Source: Clytia hemisphaerica | Lineage: Eukaryota > Cnidaria > Hydrozoa > Leptothecata > Clytiidae | Assembly: GCA_902728285.1 (NCBI GenBank) | Contig: CACVBU010000367.1 | Span: forward strand, 1,116,001 to 1,180,000 | Direction: 5' to 3' | Length of the DNA stretch: 64,000 nucleotides | Shown: piece by piece, positions 33,200 through 45,100 of the stretch | Position numbering within the stretch: the first letter of the stretch is position 1 | Layout of the letters: each line of letters begins with the position of its first letter | Notes under the pieces: model-generated | The model's database searches: none | What the model saw: only the letters and a program-made list of their open reading frames with translations | What the model was told of the DNA's origin: nothing | Position numbers and translations under genes: made by a program

Positions 33200-33803
33200 T
33201 AGGGTTACTCCGTAACCGTTGCATGTCAGTAGTCAGTTACTTAGATTCATCCCCTAAGGTCAAGGATCCAGTTAGATCTGGATTAGGTTCGCACACTGTA
33301 GTCCCAACGGTGTTAAGGTTCGCCAGGGCAACCTCCCTGTTTATTTATTTTAGCCTCCGTCTTATACGGGGCGTATAAGTCTCCGTCATCAAAACGGGGC
33401 TTATCAACCTCCGTCATCAAAACGGGGCTAGGGACACCTGTCATCAAAACAGGCTAAGTAAGACCCCCGTCATATATAAATACGGGTTACACAGGACACC
33501 CGTCGTCAAAACGGGTTAGGCTCTCAGTTATATATATATATATCTTGATGCATCCCCAATGTCATCCCAAGTTCTATTATACATTTTCGGCATTCTTGTT
33601 TACGTTTCGAAATATACTGTTTCCATTTCTGCACACTTATGTCTCTATTCTATTTCCTCTGTTGCTCATATCCTTTGGTACCTAGATCAGTGTATTTCGA
33701 CCACTTTCAAAAACTTCTCATCTTGCCTCCTTAGTCTGCCTTTTTTGTGTTTTTATTCCTAGGGCCTTATACTTTAATTGCATCTGAGACGTGGGAATTA
33801 ATT
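33200..33803 (+). repeat. Split repeat B2 with second stem-loop array
   Basis: A 604-bp near-identical copy of B1; the stem-loop array lies at 33355-33515. The one difference seen is GGGGCTAGGCGACACC in B1 against GGGGCTAGGGACACC here. Confidence 0.9.
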
Positions 33804-34650
33804 AGGGAAAGTGAAACTAGGTTTTACGTTTATAGTTAATCATAGTTTCTGTTGCTTAAACTTAGTTTAAGTATAGACAAAACCTAGTTTAACTGAGAGT
33901 TAAACTAAGTTTAACTGCTTTAATCAAGATTAAGCATGATTATTGTGAGCATCGTACGCCATAATTTTCTGCGTGGTCAGTAAATTGTAAGAAAATGGCG
34001 GCTGGCTGAATTTTAACACAAAATATGTCATCAAAAAGCCTTTGATATCTTTGCAATCCGTGAAAAATGAACTGGAAAACTGCATCAAAGTACTTACTGG
34101 ATGATAAATAAAAAGGTTGGTTGAAATAATTTTCTGGATTTTTGTTTAGTTCAAGGGTAATTTCGATCATAAATCAGACTTATTTTTTCGCCTGTTCGAC
34201 TTTGAAAAAATATCAACTGTCTTTACCCTTCGGCTGAAAGCTTTTCCTTGCTTACCTCAGGTAAATAACTCTATGCTACCTCTACAGACTAAAGCTGTTT
34301 CATTGTTCTTGTTCATGCAAAGTTTGAGACTGAAGATAATATTTGATGTTTAACGCTAAGGCGAAGGGGATAAAATGAACTGGTTTACCCTCATACTTCA
34401 AAAAATTCTTGATTTAACCTTTGACAGTTGATAAATGCAGTTAAAATATAGTTAATAAAATGTACCAATGTACCAACCATGCTTTTTTCAGGGAGTGCAC
34501 TGAAACTGAAAGCAGGATTTTATAGCGGTGTAAGAACCGTACCCATTTAAAATTTGAATAGACTGGCATTGAAAAAAAGAAAAAACAATTTATTTTAAGA
34601 AGACATTTTCATGTGGGTGGTTGAGACTTCAAACATGTTCATTAGCTCCC
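33804..34650. other. No gene seen; short palindromic block at left
   Basis: 33810-33935 contains mutually complementary words (AAACTAGGTTTTACG, AAACTTAGTTTAAG, AAAACCTAGTTTAAC, AAACTAAGTTTAAC). The remainder is unremarkable. Confidence 0.5.
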
Positions 34651-34752
34651 TTGCCTTACGTATGATGTCCATTAAATATGCTTGATGATGTCCATCGATT
34701 ACTGTTCATCAATTACATTTGATGACGTCCATAGATTACGCCTGATGATGTC

Positions 34753-35418
34753 CAGGCGTAGTTAATCGATATAATCGATACTCTTGAGTAATCTATAAAT
34801 AATCGATAAGTAATCGATGGATTAGATATCGATTTAACCAATAGAATCGATAGGTAATCAGACCTTCAAAAAATCTTGAGTATCGATCAGCGATCGATTA
34901 TTTCCAAGCTATCGATTACTTATCGATCACATATCGACCACATATCGACTACATACAACCTATCAATTACTTATCAATGATGTATTGATTGTTAACAATC
35001 GACGATTACTTATCGTTCGTGCATTGATTACTTATCATACTTATCAATGATGTATTGATTGTTAACAATCGACGATTACTTATCGTTCGTGCATTGATTA
35101 CTTATCAATTATTTACTTATCTTCGCTCACGTATCGTTATCGATTATATATCGATCGTGACCGACAGCTGTGATCAATAGCCGATCGATTTTTAATCGAT
35201 ACTTTAATCGATACTTAATTTAATCTAAGTATAATGTCGATCTATAATCAATAAACAATCGATGACAAAATTGATTGATAAATAATCGAGCTTTGAAAAA
35301 ATCTTTAGTATCGATTACCTAACGATTCTATCGGTTAATCGATATCTAATCCATCGATTACTTATCGATTATTTAGCGATTACTCAAGATTATCGATTAT
35401 ATCGATTAACTACGCCTG
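34753..35418. mobile_element. ATCGAT-rich foldback element
   Basis: Inverted arms 34753 to about 34885 and about 35286-35418, with ends CAGGCGTAGTTAATCGATAT. The centre holds a direct 65-bp duplication (about 34974-35038 and 35039-35107). It lies in a degenerate TGATGTCCATCGATTACG array (34660-34752, 35419-35520, 36240-36330). ATGTCC flanks both ends but I could not fix a clean target duplication. Confidence 0.75.
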
Positions 35419-36512
35419 GTATGTCCATGGATTACGTTCAATTTTCATTGATTAAGCTTGATGACATCCATCAATTACGTTTGATGTCCATCAATTTTGA
35501 TGATGTCCACACGGTTGTAATCGATAAAATTGATACAACTCATCGATCGAACAGATGTCAAACATAAAATTTATAATCGATAGCTAAATTTGAGGTTAAA
35601 AAAATTGTGATAGAGATTTGATTAGATCACAATGGATATCAATGAGCAATCGATTAATGTCGATTATATGGATTATATGTCGACTAACATTGATTATTCA
35701 TTGATTGTCTATCGATGAACTATTGATCAATTTCAATTACCTTAAAGTATCGATGGTATCAATTGATAATCAATAAAAAACATCCATTGATTATTAATTG
35801 GTAATAATTGATTGAATGCAACCGTCTTTTGAATAGCTAATTAGTCCATAATTATTACTTTAAGGGGACATCAGCTTTGGGATATCATTTTTACCATTTT
35901 TTTAGAGAAGATAAATAAGAAGGGATAAAAAATCTTTTTTTTCGGCCGATTTATTCAAATTTTTATTTTTATTGTTTTGACTCCAACCACGATGGACAAA
36001 ATAAACAGATTTAAAAAGAAGGGAAATTTTCAAACGTCTATTATTACGCATTGAGAAAAAACTTTCAATACTGTAATACAGCTCGTTTTGATTGTCTTGT
36101 TCTAAATTTTCTAAATGTAACAAAAAATGTGCGACAAAAATTTGGGGTGCATCCCCTTTAAGACAAATAATTTATCACCTCTTTACTGGCTGAGGGAAAG
36201 TAATATGTGGAGTAATAAGTTCAAAAGTCCGTCGCTTTCTCCAATACACTTATCAATTACACTTGATGTTCATCGATTAGGTTCGATGTCCATCAATTGC
36301 ATGTTTGATGATAATTTACATCAATTACACGTTTGCAGATTTTGTGCGTCCTGTGCCTACGTTGGTTCCTAAAAAGATTTTGTGCGTCCCCGTCCCAAAA
36401 AAATTTTGTGTGTCCAGAAAATATTTTATGTGGGTTCGCCAGAAAAGACGTGGACAAGAAAAAAATTCTCATGGGCCCTAATAAAAGAAAAAATACTGTA
36501 CAAACTAATATA
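35419..36512. other. Degenerate short repeats, no gene
   Basis: TGATGTCCATCAATTACG-type units at 35450-35520 and 36250-36330, with ATCGAT/ATTGAT-rich sequence between 35520 and 35810. A - strand frame at 35902-36123 has no splice context or recognisable content. Confidence 0.45.
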
Positions 36513-36517
36513 TGTTT

Positions 36518-37915
36518 CAGGGTTCGAATTATAAATTTTAGGTGCTTCGCAATTTTTTCTGAGTGACCCGAGTCAAAAAAACAGCGCCGCAGACGAAAAA
36601 TTTTTCACTGTTTGCGAAGAAATTTTAGTATTTTGCGATGTCATTTGGAAGAAGATGCGAAAGTGTCTTTAATGGATTTATCTAGGAAAGCAAAGTTAGA
36701 GTTAGGCTATTATGTAAAATTGTAGAAAAAGCAAAGTAGTGAGTTTATAAAGCATATAGACAAATAAATTGATAAAGCTTCGAAGTAGCGAGTTGATAAA
36801 GCAATAGATAAACGAATGAATAAAGTTGCAAGGTAGCGATTTGATAAAGAAGTATATAAACGAATGAATAAAGTTTCGAGGTAGCGAGTTGATAAAACAA
36901 TAGTTAAACAAAGAATAAGCTTTAACGTGGCAAGTTTATAAAGCAATAGATAAATGGACGAATAAAGTAGTGAAGTAGCAAGTTGATAAAGAAATAGATA
37001 AACGAATGAATAAAGCTTCGAAATAGCGAGTTTAAAAAGCAATAGATAAACGAACAAATAGTAGCGAAGTAGCAAGTTGATGAAAAAAAAAGAATATATA
37101 CGAATAAACGAACAAATAAAGATACGAGGTAGCGAGTTGATAAAGCAATGGCTAAACAAATGAATAAAGCTTCGAAGTAGCGAGTTGATAAAGCAATAGA
37201 TAAGCAGACAAATCATAGTTTGCAGAGGGGTATGAACCCCCCTAGGTTTATTTCATCCCCCCCTATATACCCATCCCCCCCTTTTGTAATGAAATCTTAT
37301 CCCCCCCCTTTTTTTTACAGAAAATCGGTTTCGAAGGAAACTCGCTTTCCCACCTACCAGCAAAATTATCAACAAGAAAGAGTATGAAGTATTATAGTCA
37401 CGAGCCAACAATGACAGAATATAACTAGCGTTTTTCATTAATCTTGATCATTTTAAAATCTAAATCAAAACAATTTGTATTTGATTAGAAAATTGACCAA
37501 AATTTCCAAACCCCCCCTTTTTTATTTGATCCCCCCCTACATTCCCATCCCCCCTAGTTTTTTCGGCAGATCTCGGTACCCCCCCTACAAAGGCCCTCCA
37601 GAAAGTTGGCATCCCCCCCTATTAAAAAGGGGGGGGGTGCAAACTATGCAAATAAAGTAGCGAAGTGACGATTTTATAAACCAATAGCTAAACGAATGAA
37701 TAAAGTAGCAAAGTAACAAGTTGGCAATGGTAAAGCACCAGATAAAGCAATAAATTTGCAAGGTTTATAAAGCATAGACAAACGAATGAATGATTTAGCG
37801 AAATGTTTTTTTTATTTTTCAGCTTCGCACTTTTGAGTAAGGAAATCTTTTTTCATCGCTAAACCTAAAATTCACTTCGCATTTTGCGAAGTGCGAAGCG
37901 TTAATTCGAACCCTG
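36518..37915. mobile_element. hAT5-like element carrying a 47-bp array (TGTTT TSD)
   Basis: TIRs CAGGGTTCGAATTA / TAATTCGAACCCTG with TGTTT at 36513-36517 and 37916-37920. Most of the interior is a degenerate array of about 47 bp (AATAAAGCTTCGAAGTAGCG, AGTTGATAAAGCAATAGATA, AACGAATG). It is interrupted by the element at 37214-37648. GCTTCGCA words lie near both ends. The long - strand frame across the array is a repeat translation. Confidence 0.88.
37214..37648. mobile_element. C-run-rich MITE nested in the 47-bp array (CAAAT TSD)
   Basis: TIRs CATAGTTTGCA / TGCAAACTATG; CAAAT at 37209-37213 and 37649-37653. The interior shows repeated CCCCCCC runs in both halves. The host array resumes directly after the right duplication (AATAAAGTAGCGAAG). 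Confidence 0.88.
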
Positions 37916-37920
37916 TGTTT

Positions 37921-38777
37921 AAAGCTGAATTCTTTTTAAAGTTTTTTTGTTTAGTTACATATTAACTGAAAGAATGACATTTTGTTATGCAAACTTTCTG
38001 ATAAATACAAGGAAAAAATTTCTTAATTTTCTTTACTTGCAAAAAATGCCATCTACTTAAGTATTCACATGAGTGTGTTGCGTGTCTTGTCTTTTCTATT
38101 AACTTTTACTTCGTTCTTTGCTATGCTTACCAGATGGAAACGAAAAATAAAGTTGCTGGTCTATTTTAAATCATGCTTCAATCATGTGCCGTCAAAGTGC
38201 CTTGTAAAATGTGATTCCATTACTCAAATCTAAAGAAACCAAGTGCTTTGATTTTTACAAGTGTTTTTTTAAGAAAAGCGTAACAGGAGTTAATGTCCAC
38301 ATAAATTGAATTCACTTTTACATTTTCTAATATTAAATTTTTTAGGTTCTTTCAAGAAATTCACAATCTAATTTTATAATATAGAAAAATCTGCTATGGT
38401 ATTCTATGTACAAATTGAAAATTGAAAATTGTAGAAATATATGTTATACTTTAGGAATTTAAGTTAAATATAATAAATTAAATATTTTCAAATAGCTATG
38501 CGAACTTGTGCTGTTTCAAAATGTGATATTATCAAAATATAATTTAGCTATGCATAAGAAATAAATAACTGGAAAAATCTTTAGTAATACTGTATTGTAT
38601 TAAGCTTTTATTAAGCCATTTTAAATTCTTTTTTTAGAAAAAATGCAAAGCAAACAAATTCATTCAGATTCATTTATATTATTTGTTTTTTTCTTCAGAT
38701 CAATGAATTGGAACCTTCATACTAGAATACCCAAGAAATATTATGATCAAGACTGAAATACATGGTAAGGGCATAAA
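37921..38777. other. 3' flank of gene 2, no other gene
   Basis: AT-rich sequence downstream of the gene 2 stop at 38778-38780 (- strand). It should contain its 3' UTR and poly(A) site. Confidence 0.45.
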
Positions 38778-39112
38778 TTATTTTGAAAAACGTCGTTTCA
38801 AGACTGTTAATATTTTCAGCTGATTTCTAAGTCTGTCATAATCATGCTTCATATCTGGTGTGAATTTCTTGGCTGCTTGCTCGTCAAAGGCTTTAAATTT
38901 TTTCTTAACATCGTCTAACAGCACAACAACCCTGATTTCCCACTTGGCTGCAAGATTTTTCATTGCATCCCCATATGTTGCCTTGTCTTTATCAAATTTT
39001 GTTTTCATTTTCTCGTATTCTGATATCTCATTTTCAAGGTTTGGGAATACAGTGCTTAAAGCTTGACAGGTTTTGGATTCTTTCCGAGCGAAGTATACTG
39101 CTGTTGCTTTGT
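38778..39112 (-). CDS. Gene 2, terminal exon (helical C-terminus)
   Basis: 335 nt ending in TAA. It encodes 111 residues rich in Lys, Glu, Asp and Ala (LENEISEYEKMKTKFDKDKA, AFDEQAAKKFTPDMKHDYDR), predicted helical and probably coiled coil. The small preceding exons (39366-39688) are similar to each other (GPSTSENLTD, GPQTSEHPIK) and may have arisen by duplication. Confidence 0.8.
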
Positions 39113-42100
39113 CTATGACACAAAAAAATATTGAGTCAAACTGAGTACAAGGGAGAACTAAAGAAGTGCAAGAAAAAATCCATTGTAAAAGATTTCTGAA
39201 AAATCTGACCAAATATTTTTGAAAGCTATTTGTCCGCTATGATTTTTCCTTACTAGATTCCTCTTGAAAGATTTTTTACACAAAATACACACATACAAAG
39301 TTTTGATATTTTCCACCCATTTTACCCCCATCCCTTTTTATTATTTTAAATTCAATGACTTTTACCATTTTCAGTTTGGATATCTTGGATTTTAATCGGA
39401 TGCTCTGAAGTCTGTGGTCCTGAAAAGGTAAAAAGTCATTTCAATACTATATTTTTGGAGTCATTCATACAAATGAGATTCCTGGCACGAATCTCTACTC
39501 CTTTCATATTTTGTTCAGTTCCTGAGTGTCGTCGAGTCATGTGTATTCGAATTTAATCAAAATACACCTGACCTAAACATCTGCCTTATAGATGCCTAAA
39601 CAACGTGATTTTCAGATATTTGTGCTCTTACTCTCTTCAGACTGGTCATCAGCAGAAGCATCAGTCAAATTTTCAGAAGTGCTTGGTCCTGAAAAGGTAA
39701 AAATGCAATAATAATCGTTCAATTTTTGTAAGAAATTTAGTTCTGTAGATAGCAATTTTGTATGCATAGCGACCATACTGAGCTTTAGCTTCATACCCTA
39801 TACAGTCACTCAAAGTCGGTTCAAAAGTGACTAACCTTGCATTGATTCATCTATGCAAATTTCCTTGCCACAACACTTGCAAACAGCATCTGGTAATTCT
39901 GTTAAAAAAAATTATTCTCTTCACCATTCTCTTCACATTTTTGATGAAGATGTTTTAGATGTAGTAGATCTGTTTTTCTTTGATTATAACTTTATTTTAT
40001 TATAACTGATTTTTCTATTCACTATATATATAGGCTCTGGGGACAAGTTGAAATTTTTTGGATTGTTTGACTTTGGTTGCTGGGATTGCACTACAGGGTA
40101 AGTCAATTTCTTAATTAAACTTGTTATAGTTCAAACTGTAAAAATATACAAAACATGGTTCACCTTTTGTTTCATCTTTTACTGAGCTGGCACCTTGAAT
40201 TTGCATGTCGTCCACCGCAAGTCTGCACGATTCAAATGTTGACGCTAAAAAGGTTTATGTATGATTGTTACTAAAAACATTGATTTTGAAGAAGTTTAGT
40301 TACTACATGTTTACCTTCTGACATCAATGAAATCTTTAAGTGTATTGATAATTACAAATTGAGAAAACTTTCGAGCCTCTCTTTTAAAAGTCAATTATAT
40401 ACCTTCATTGGTAGTTCCATTGATAACAGAGTGTTCAATCACCATGTCGATTTCTTCTTCGTGCTCTGCACTGGGTCTATTTTTTGCTGGTGTTGAAGTA
40501 AGGGGGACCTAAAAAAAATCAAAACGACAGCGCTAATAGTTTTGTCAATCTCTTAAATAAATTTGACAGTTGAACTTTCAGTTGGAAAAAAGAAAATAAA
40601 TTATCTTTAAACTCTTAAAAATCACTTACGTTATCGTGCAAATGGGGATTAGGTCTTGTCAAATTACTCAAAAGAGTCCTGTTTCCATCCTCATCTATGA
40701 TAACAAACGCTGGTATCCTTTCTGGGAAGATGTTTACAAGCTTTTGCCAGCAATCTTCGAGGTAAAGTCTCTCCTCTCGAAGCGTATATTTCCTAAAAAT
40801 ATGCGAAAAGTTTGAAAGGGTGCTGGTATCGCAAAGAGCAAAGATGTTAATCAGAGAGGACAATTAAAAAGATCTCCCGTGTACTTAATTTGAGTTTTAA
40901 CTACCTTAAAGGAAGAAATTTTGGTGGAAAGAAAATTTGGCGGATTCGGCAGATTTCGCCAAAATCCGCCAAATTAAGTTACCGCCAAAATTTATTTTTT
41001 CCTCCGTCCGCCAGATTAAATTCCCGCAAAATTTAATTTATTTCACGCATTCCCCAAATTTGTGCTATTTCAAGCCTTTAAAAAGGTTTTTTTGCTTATT
41101 TAATAACGCTTTTGGCCAAAAATATCCTGCAACCGCCAAATTAAATTCCCGTCAAATTTACTTTATCCAGCTATCTGCCAAATTAAATTCCCTCTGAAAA
41201 AACCTTTTCGGCCATCCGCCAAATTAAATTCCCGCCAAAATTTCTTCCTTTAAGGTATAAAACGATTTCTTACCTGAAATGGTGCAACTCTTTCCTTTTG
41301 AACAATTCTTCACTTTTGTCGTCAAACAGAATGCCTTTCTTTGTCTCTCTCCACACGTTTTCAAACAACAGAAAGTCAGCAACCCGCTCGAGATGTGCTT
41401 GCAATGTGTGTGGTTTTGACTCAATCAGATCAAACGGTACAAGTGAAAGCTTGAATGGCGGTAGGAGTCCTTTGTTTTCACTGACGTAAACATCGTGCTC
41501 TTTGTTTTCTTTGTAGGAAACCTCCTCCGTGAACTTTGCTCGAATTTGGTATCTTACAAACAGATTCATCAAAACGTTTTCTGGATGGTGATTGGTGCAT
41601 GTAACGGCCACCTTTTTCAATGGATGGAAAATGCGCTCTTCGTCCTCTGCATTGATCGATGGTAGTGACATGATGCGATACCTCATTGGACCGTGACCCG
41701 TTAAAGAATGCAGGTACTGACCATGCGTTTTCCTTGTAGTCAGCTTTTTGGGTTGTGGCATTAGTTCTTCCATTGCAACCAAATGAAGAAATGACTGGTT
41801 GAGATATCGGAATACCTTAAAAAAATTCAGAATTTAACAGCTTTTTTAATTTAGTTTGCAGTCAGTACTTAGGACTTCAATATGGCAGGAGGATTATGGG
41901 TGGTTAGTTTGGTAGTTACGCTCTCAGAATCGACATATATACCGTTATATCAGAGGAATGTAAAGAGATGGAAAAACAGCTTTTCTGATTACTCAAAGTC
42001 CAACGATCACTTCTATTGAAAATTCTATTGTAAAAACGTTGATTAGGTCATTAAATGAAAGTCCAGAAAAGACGGCTCGCCATACAAATCGGACGGTTTC

Positions 42101-45100
42101 TACATGATTTGACGATGAAAATGAAAATTAATTTTTCCTTTTTTGCCGATTACTAGTTCAATTTTTAAGAATAAGGAGCAATATCTTTACCAATGTATAG
42201 CAAAAGAAAATCTTAACGCAATGATATTAAATTGGTTCTTGTAAAACTGTCTGAAGTCGAGTAAAATCAAGATGAAGTTATAATTTTCTCGAGCTCTAGC
42301 TTTCCATATTATGGTGCGGTCATGATGCGGTTATATCAGTAGAATCGCTAGGAAATTCTGAGCAAGAAGATATAGGTACCTTTTCGTATAGGAGAGGTGT
42401 ACCCAAAATATAAGCCCTAAAATTTTGCGCATAATCAGGCTTGAAACAAAAGAATTTTGTCACAACACGCTAATTATGCATATTTTCTATAGTGACAACA
42501 AAAGAAACCTATTTACTCGACATAAACTCCCTTAAGGGCAAAAGACCTGGTATATGACGAGCCGTTTTTCCATTGTTTTCAAGAAGCTGTTTTTCCATCT
42601 CTTTACATTCCTCTGGTTATATACCTTAGCGTTGGTTCGGTGGACTTCATTTAAGTAAATAATCTCCTGTATCTCGATTATCTGGAGTAACAAATTGTAA
42701 AAGTCAGGGTCAATCTTGTTTCTTAACAACACGCAAACATCAATCAAGCTTCTTCTGTAGTCTGCTCCTGTTCTGGCTTCCTTCTTGAATGACACCTTGA
42801 CTGCTCTTGACATCTTTTTCTTTTCATCTTCAGGAAGCCGACCAGGGATATCTTCGTACATATTGTAGATGTGCCCCTTTATCGCATGCAATGGCTCGAC
42901 TTCCAGAACCTCATAACGCTCAAGAAAACACTCACGTAATGTCGCGTTTGGTTTAAAATGGAGCAGTGCTGGCAAGCGATGGATGCCGGCCATTTCTTCT
43001 ACCAGTTTTGCTAAGAGGGCAGGCTTCAAATCGTCCATCAAAAACTTAATACCACGCAGGGAAAGTTCTGACCTAATTTCATCTTTCGAGATCTTGTCGA
43101 GCACGTTCGCCTTGTGATTTTTGAGGCAAGTTCGCATGTAGCTGAAATGGAAAAAATGAATGATAATTTTTTTATTATTAACATCTCTTTTATCACCATA
43201 AAGCTACGGTATAAGTCAACAAAGAATTCCGTAGGGAATTTCCCTTCTGTCCACTATTTCTCTCAGTTTGAACCACAAGTGATTTTGTGGTTTAGAGATG
43301 CTGGCTAAATCGATCTAGCCTGCCAGGGTGCAGTATGCAGTGCTGACGAGTCCCAATAAGGACGAAATGCATATGCTGCTCTGCCACCCAAATCTCCTGA
43401 GTGAATATAGTTGGACAGAAATTCTTATTTCTTCACATATATATATATAAAGGTTTTTGAAGAAAAAAAAAAAATAAATATACCTTATTGGTATATATTT
43501 TCGCGTGTTACAAATTTTCGCGGGTACTTAATTTCGCGAGTTTTTTGGTCAATTTTCGCGAAATTTAATACTGTTTAAATTTTTCAAAATTACAAAATCG
43601 CAAAATTAAATACACGCGAAAAATTCTTTCTTATTCATTTGTTAGTATTTTTACATCAAAAACGTTGTGTTTCAAGCAAAATCAGTCTTTTTCTTGCTTT
43701 ATATTCCGAATCGCGAAATTTAATACACGCGAAAATTTTCCAGAAGTCTGCAATCGCGAAATTTAATACACGCGAAACAAGTTTTTTCGAAAGAATTTCG
43801 CGATTCGCGAAAATTTGTAACACGCGAAAATATATACCAATAAGGTACATCGTTTTCGTGACAACAAAATAAGAACAAGAATTTTTATTACCAAAAAAGG
43901 GCACTGAAAAGCATGAAAAATTCTGCTAATGCCATGTGAAGGAGAGGCCGTTCTTGCCAGCGGGGCCTATCCGAAGTTTGAGAACAGTCTTGCCTCCAGA
44001 AGACATATAAAGCAGACCCCTCAAATGTTGAGGCCGCTAAAAAGGGCCCGGAAGCCAGAATTGAAACTGGAATAGAGTATGAGCGAGGGAATCTCCCAGA
44101 AAGTGTAACCGAAAACGAGATTGGAATCTGATGTAGATAAAGATGGAGATTCCCCTACCGTAAATAGACTTCTAAAATTCTATGTAATACGTAATATGTA
44201 GACGGCGATATTATATACTAATAAATTAGTAAAGCTAGCTTAGATCTCATAATGAATATTTCTAAAAAATAAATAATTGCTACGAATATCTATCGTTTTT
44301 ATTGGTCTGTCCGCTTTCCATGTACTTTAGGCGTACAAACTTTCGCGAGGTCACGATTCGCCCCGTTAAGAATTTTCTATGACATTTTACTCGCGAAAGT
44401 TTGTACGCCTAAAGGATATAAAAAAAAATGGTTATTAGATTCGCTCAAACTTTCACTTATTATTTTTCAATGATCCCGTCAGTCAGTAAACCCCAGCTCC
44501 TTTTGAGCTAAGATCTGCGCCCTAAAATGGTGGAAAAGCATAAGTACCTTGATAAATTAAGTTTATGTATCCGATCTTGGAGGTCCATACTTTTTCTTCC
44601 AAAAACATATGCAATGTCGTTCCCTCTTTTAGCATACATCGGACAGCCCCAACAAAAGTAGTCACCTCCCTTTTGGTGCCCAGCCTCAAGCTGACAGGCG
44701 GGTGCATCACCTTAAGATGAAGGAATAATGAATTAATTCTTGGCCTAGAAAAGGGAATTTATGATAAATGTATTGAAAGCGACGAGATTTTATAACGTCA
44801 CGTGACTTCCTTAGTAGCAACTCCCACCAGGAATTTGTTTACTAATTAATTAGGCCGCGTTGAACTTTTCTCACTCGATAGAGCCACAGATCTGTAAAGC
44901 CCGAAGGGCTAGGTTTGGAAGGATTTCCTACCAAAGTCACGTGACTAAAATATGCAATTTCACCGGTTTGAGAGATGTGAAATAGCGTTTGCCGCCTACT
45001 TTTTTTGATCTCGCGCTCCGAAAACAATTAAAATGCTAGATCCTATCCATCGGCACGAAATTTAAAAAGTCGAATTTTTGCTTCACTTTTTTTTGCTGGA

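Larger units (their letters stand above)
28812..33803 (+). mobile_element. Split-direct-repeat retroelement (YR/Ngaro-PAT-like), non-autonomous
   Basis: Arrangement A1 (28812-29000) - internal 3.2 kb - B1 (32203-32807) - A2 (32806-32994) - spacer - B2 (33200-33803). A copies are 189 bp and appear identical; B copies are 605 and 604 bp and differ at about one site. B1 and A2 abut, overlapping at TT; TT also occurs at both outer junctions. A1-ORF-B1-A2-B2 is the signature of tyrosine-recombinase retrotransposons of the PAT/Ngaro type, which make no target duplication. No reverse transcriptase, RNase H or recombinase frame was found, so it would be non-autonomous. Alternatives: two head-to-tail copies, one internally deleted, or an LTR element with a shared leader. 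Confidence 0.6.

Noticed and set aside
34753-35418. Replication origin or centromere-like role for the ATCGAT block
   Set aside because: Nothing beyond composition supports it; a foldback or satellite explanation is sufficient.
36702-37216. 168-codon - strand frame of Leu/Tyr/Phe-rich repeats
   Set aside because: Tracks the 47-bp array; apparent membrane-like character is a by-product of AT-rich repeats.
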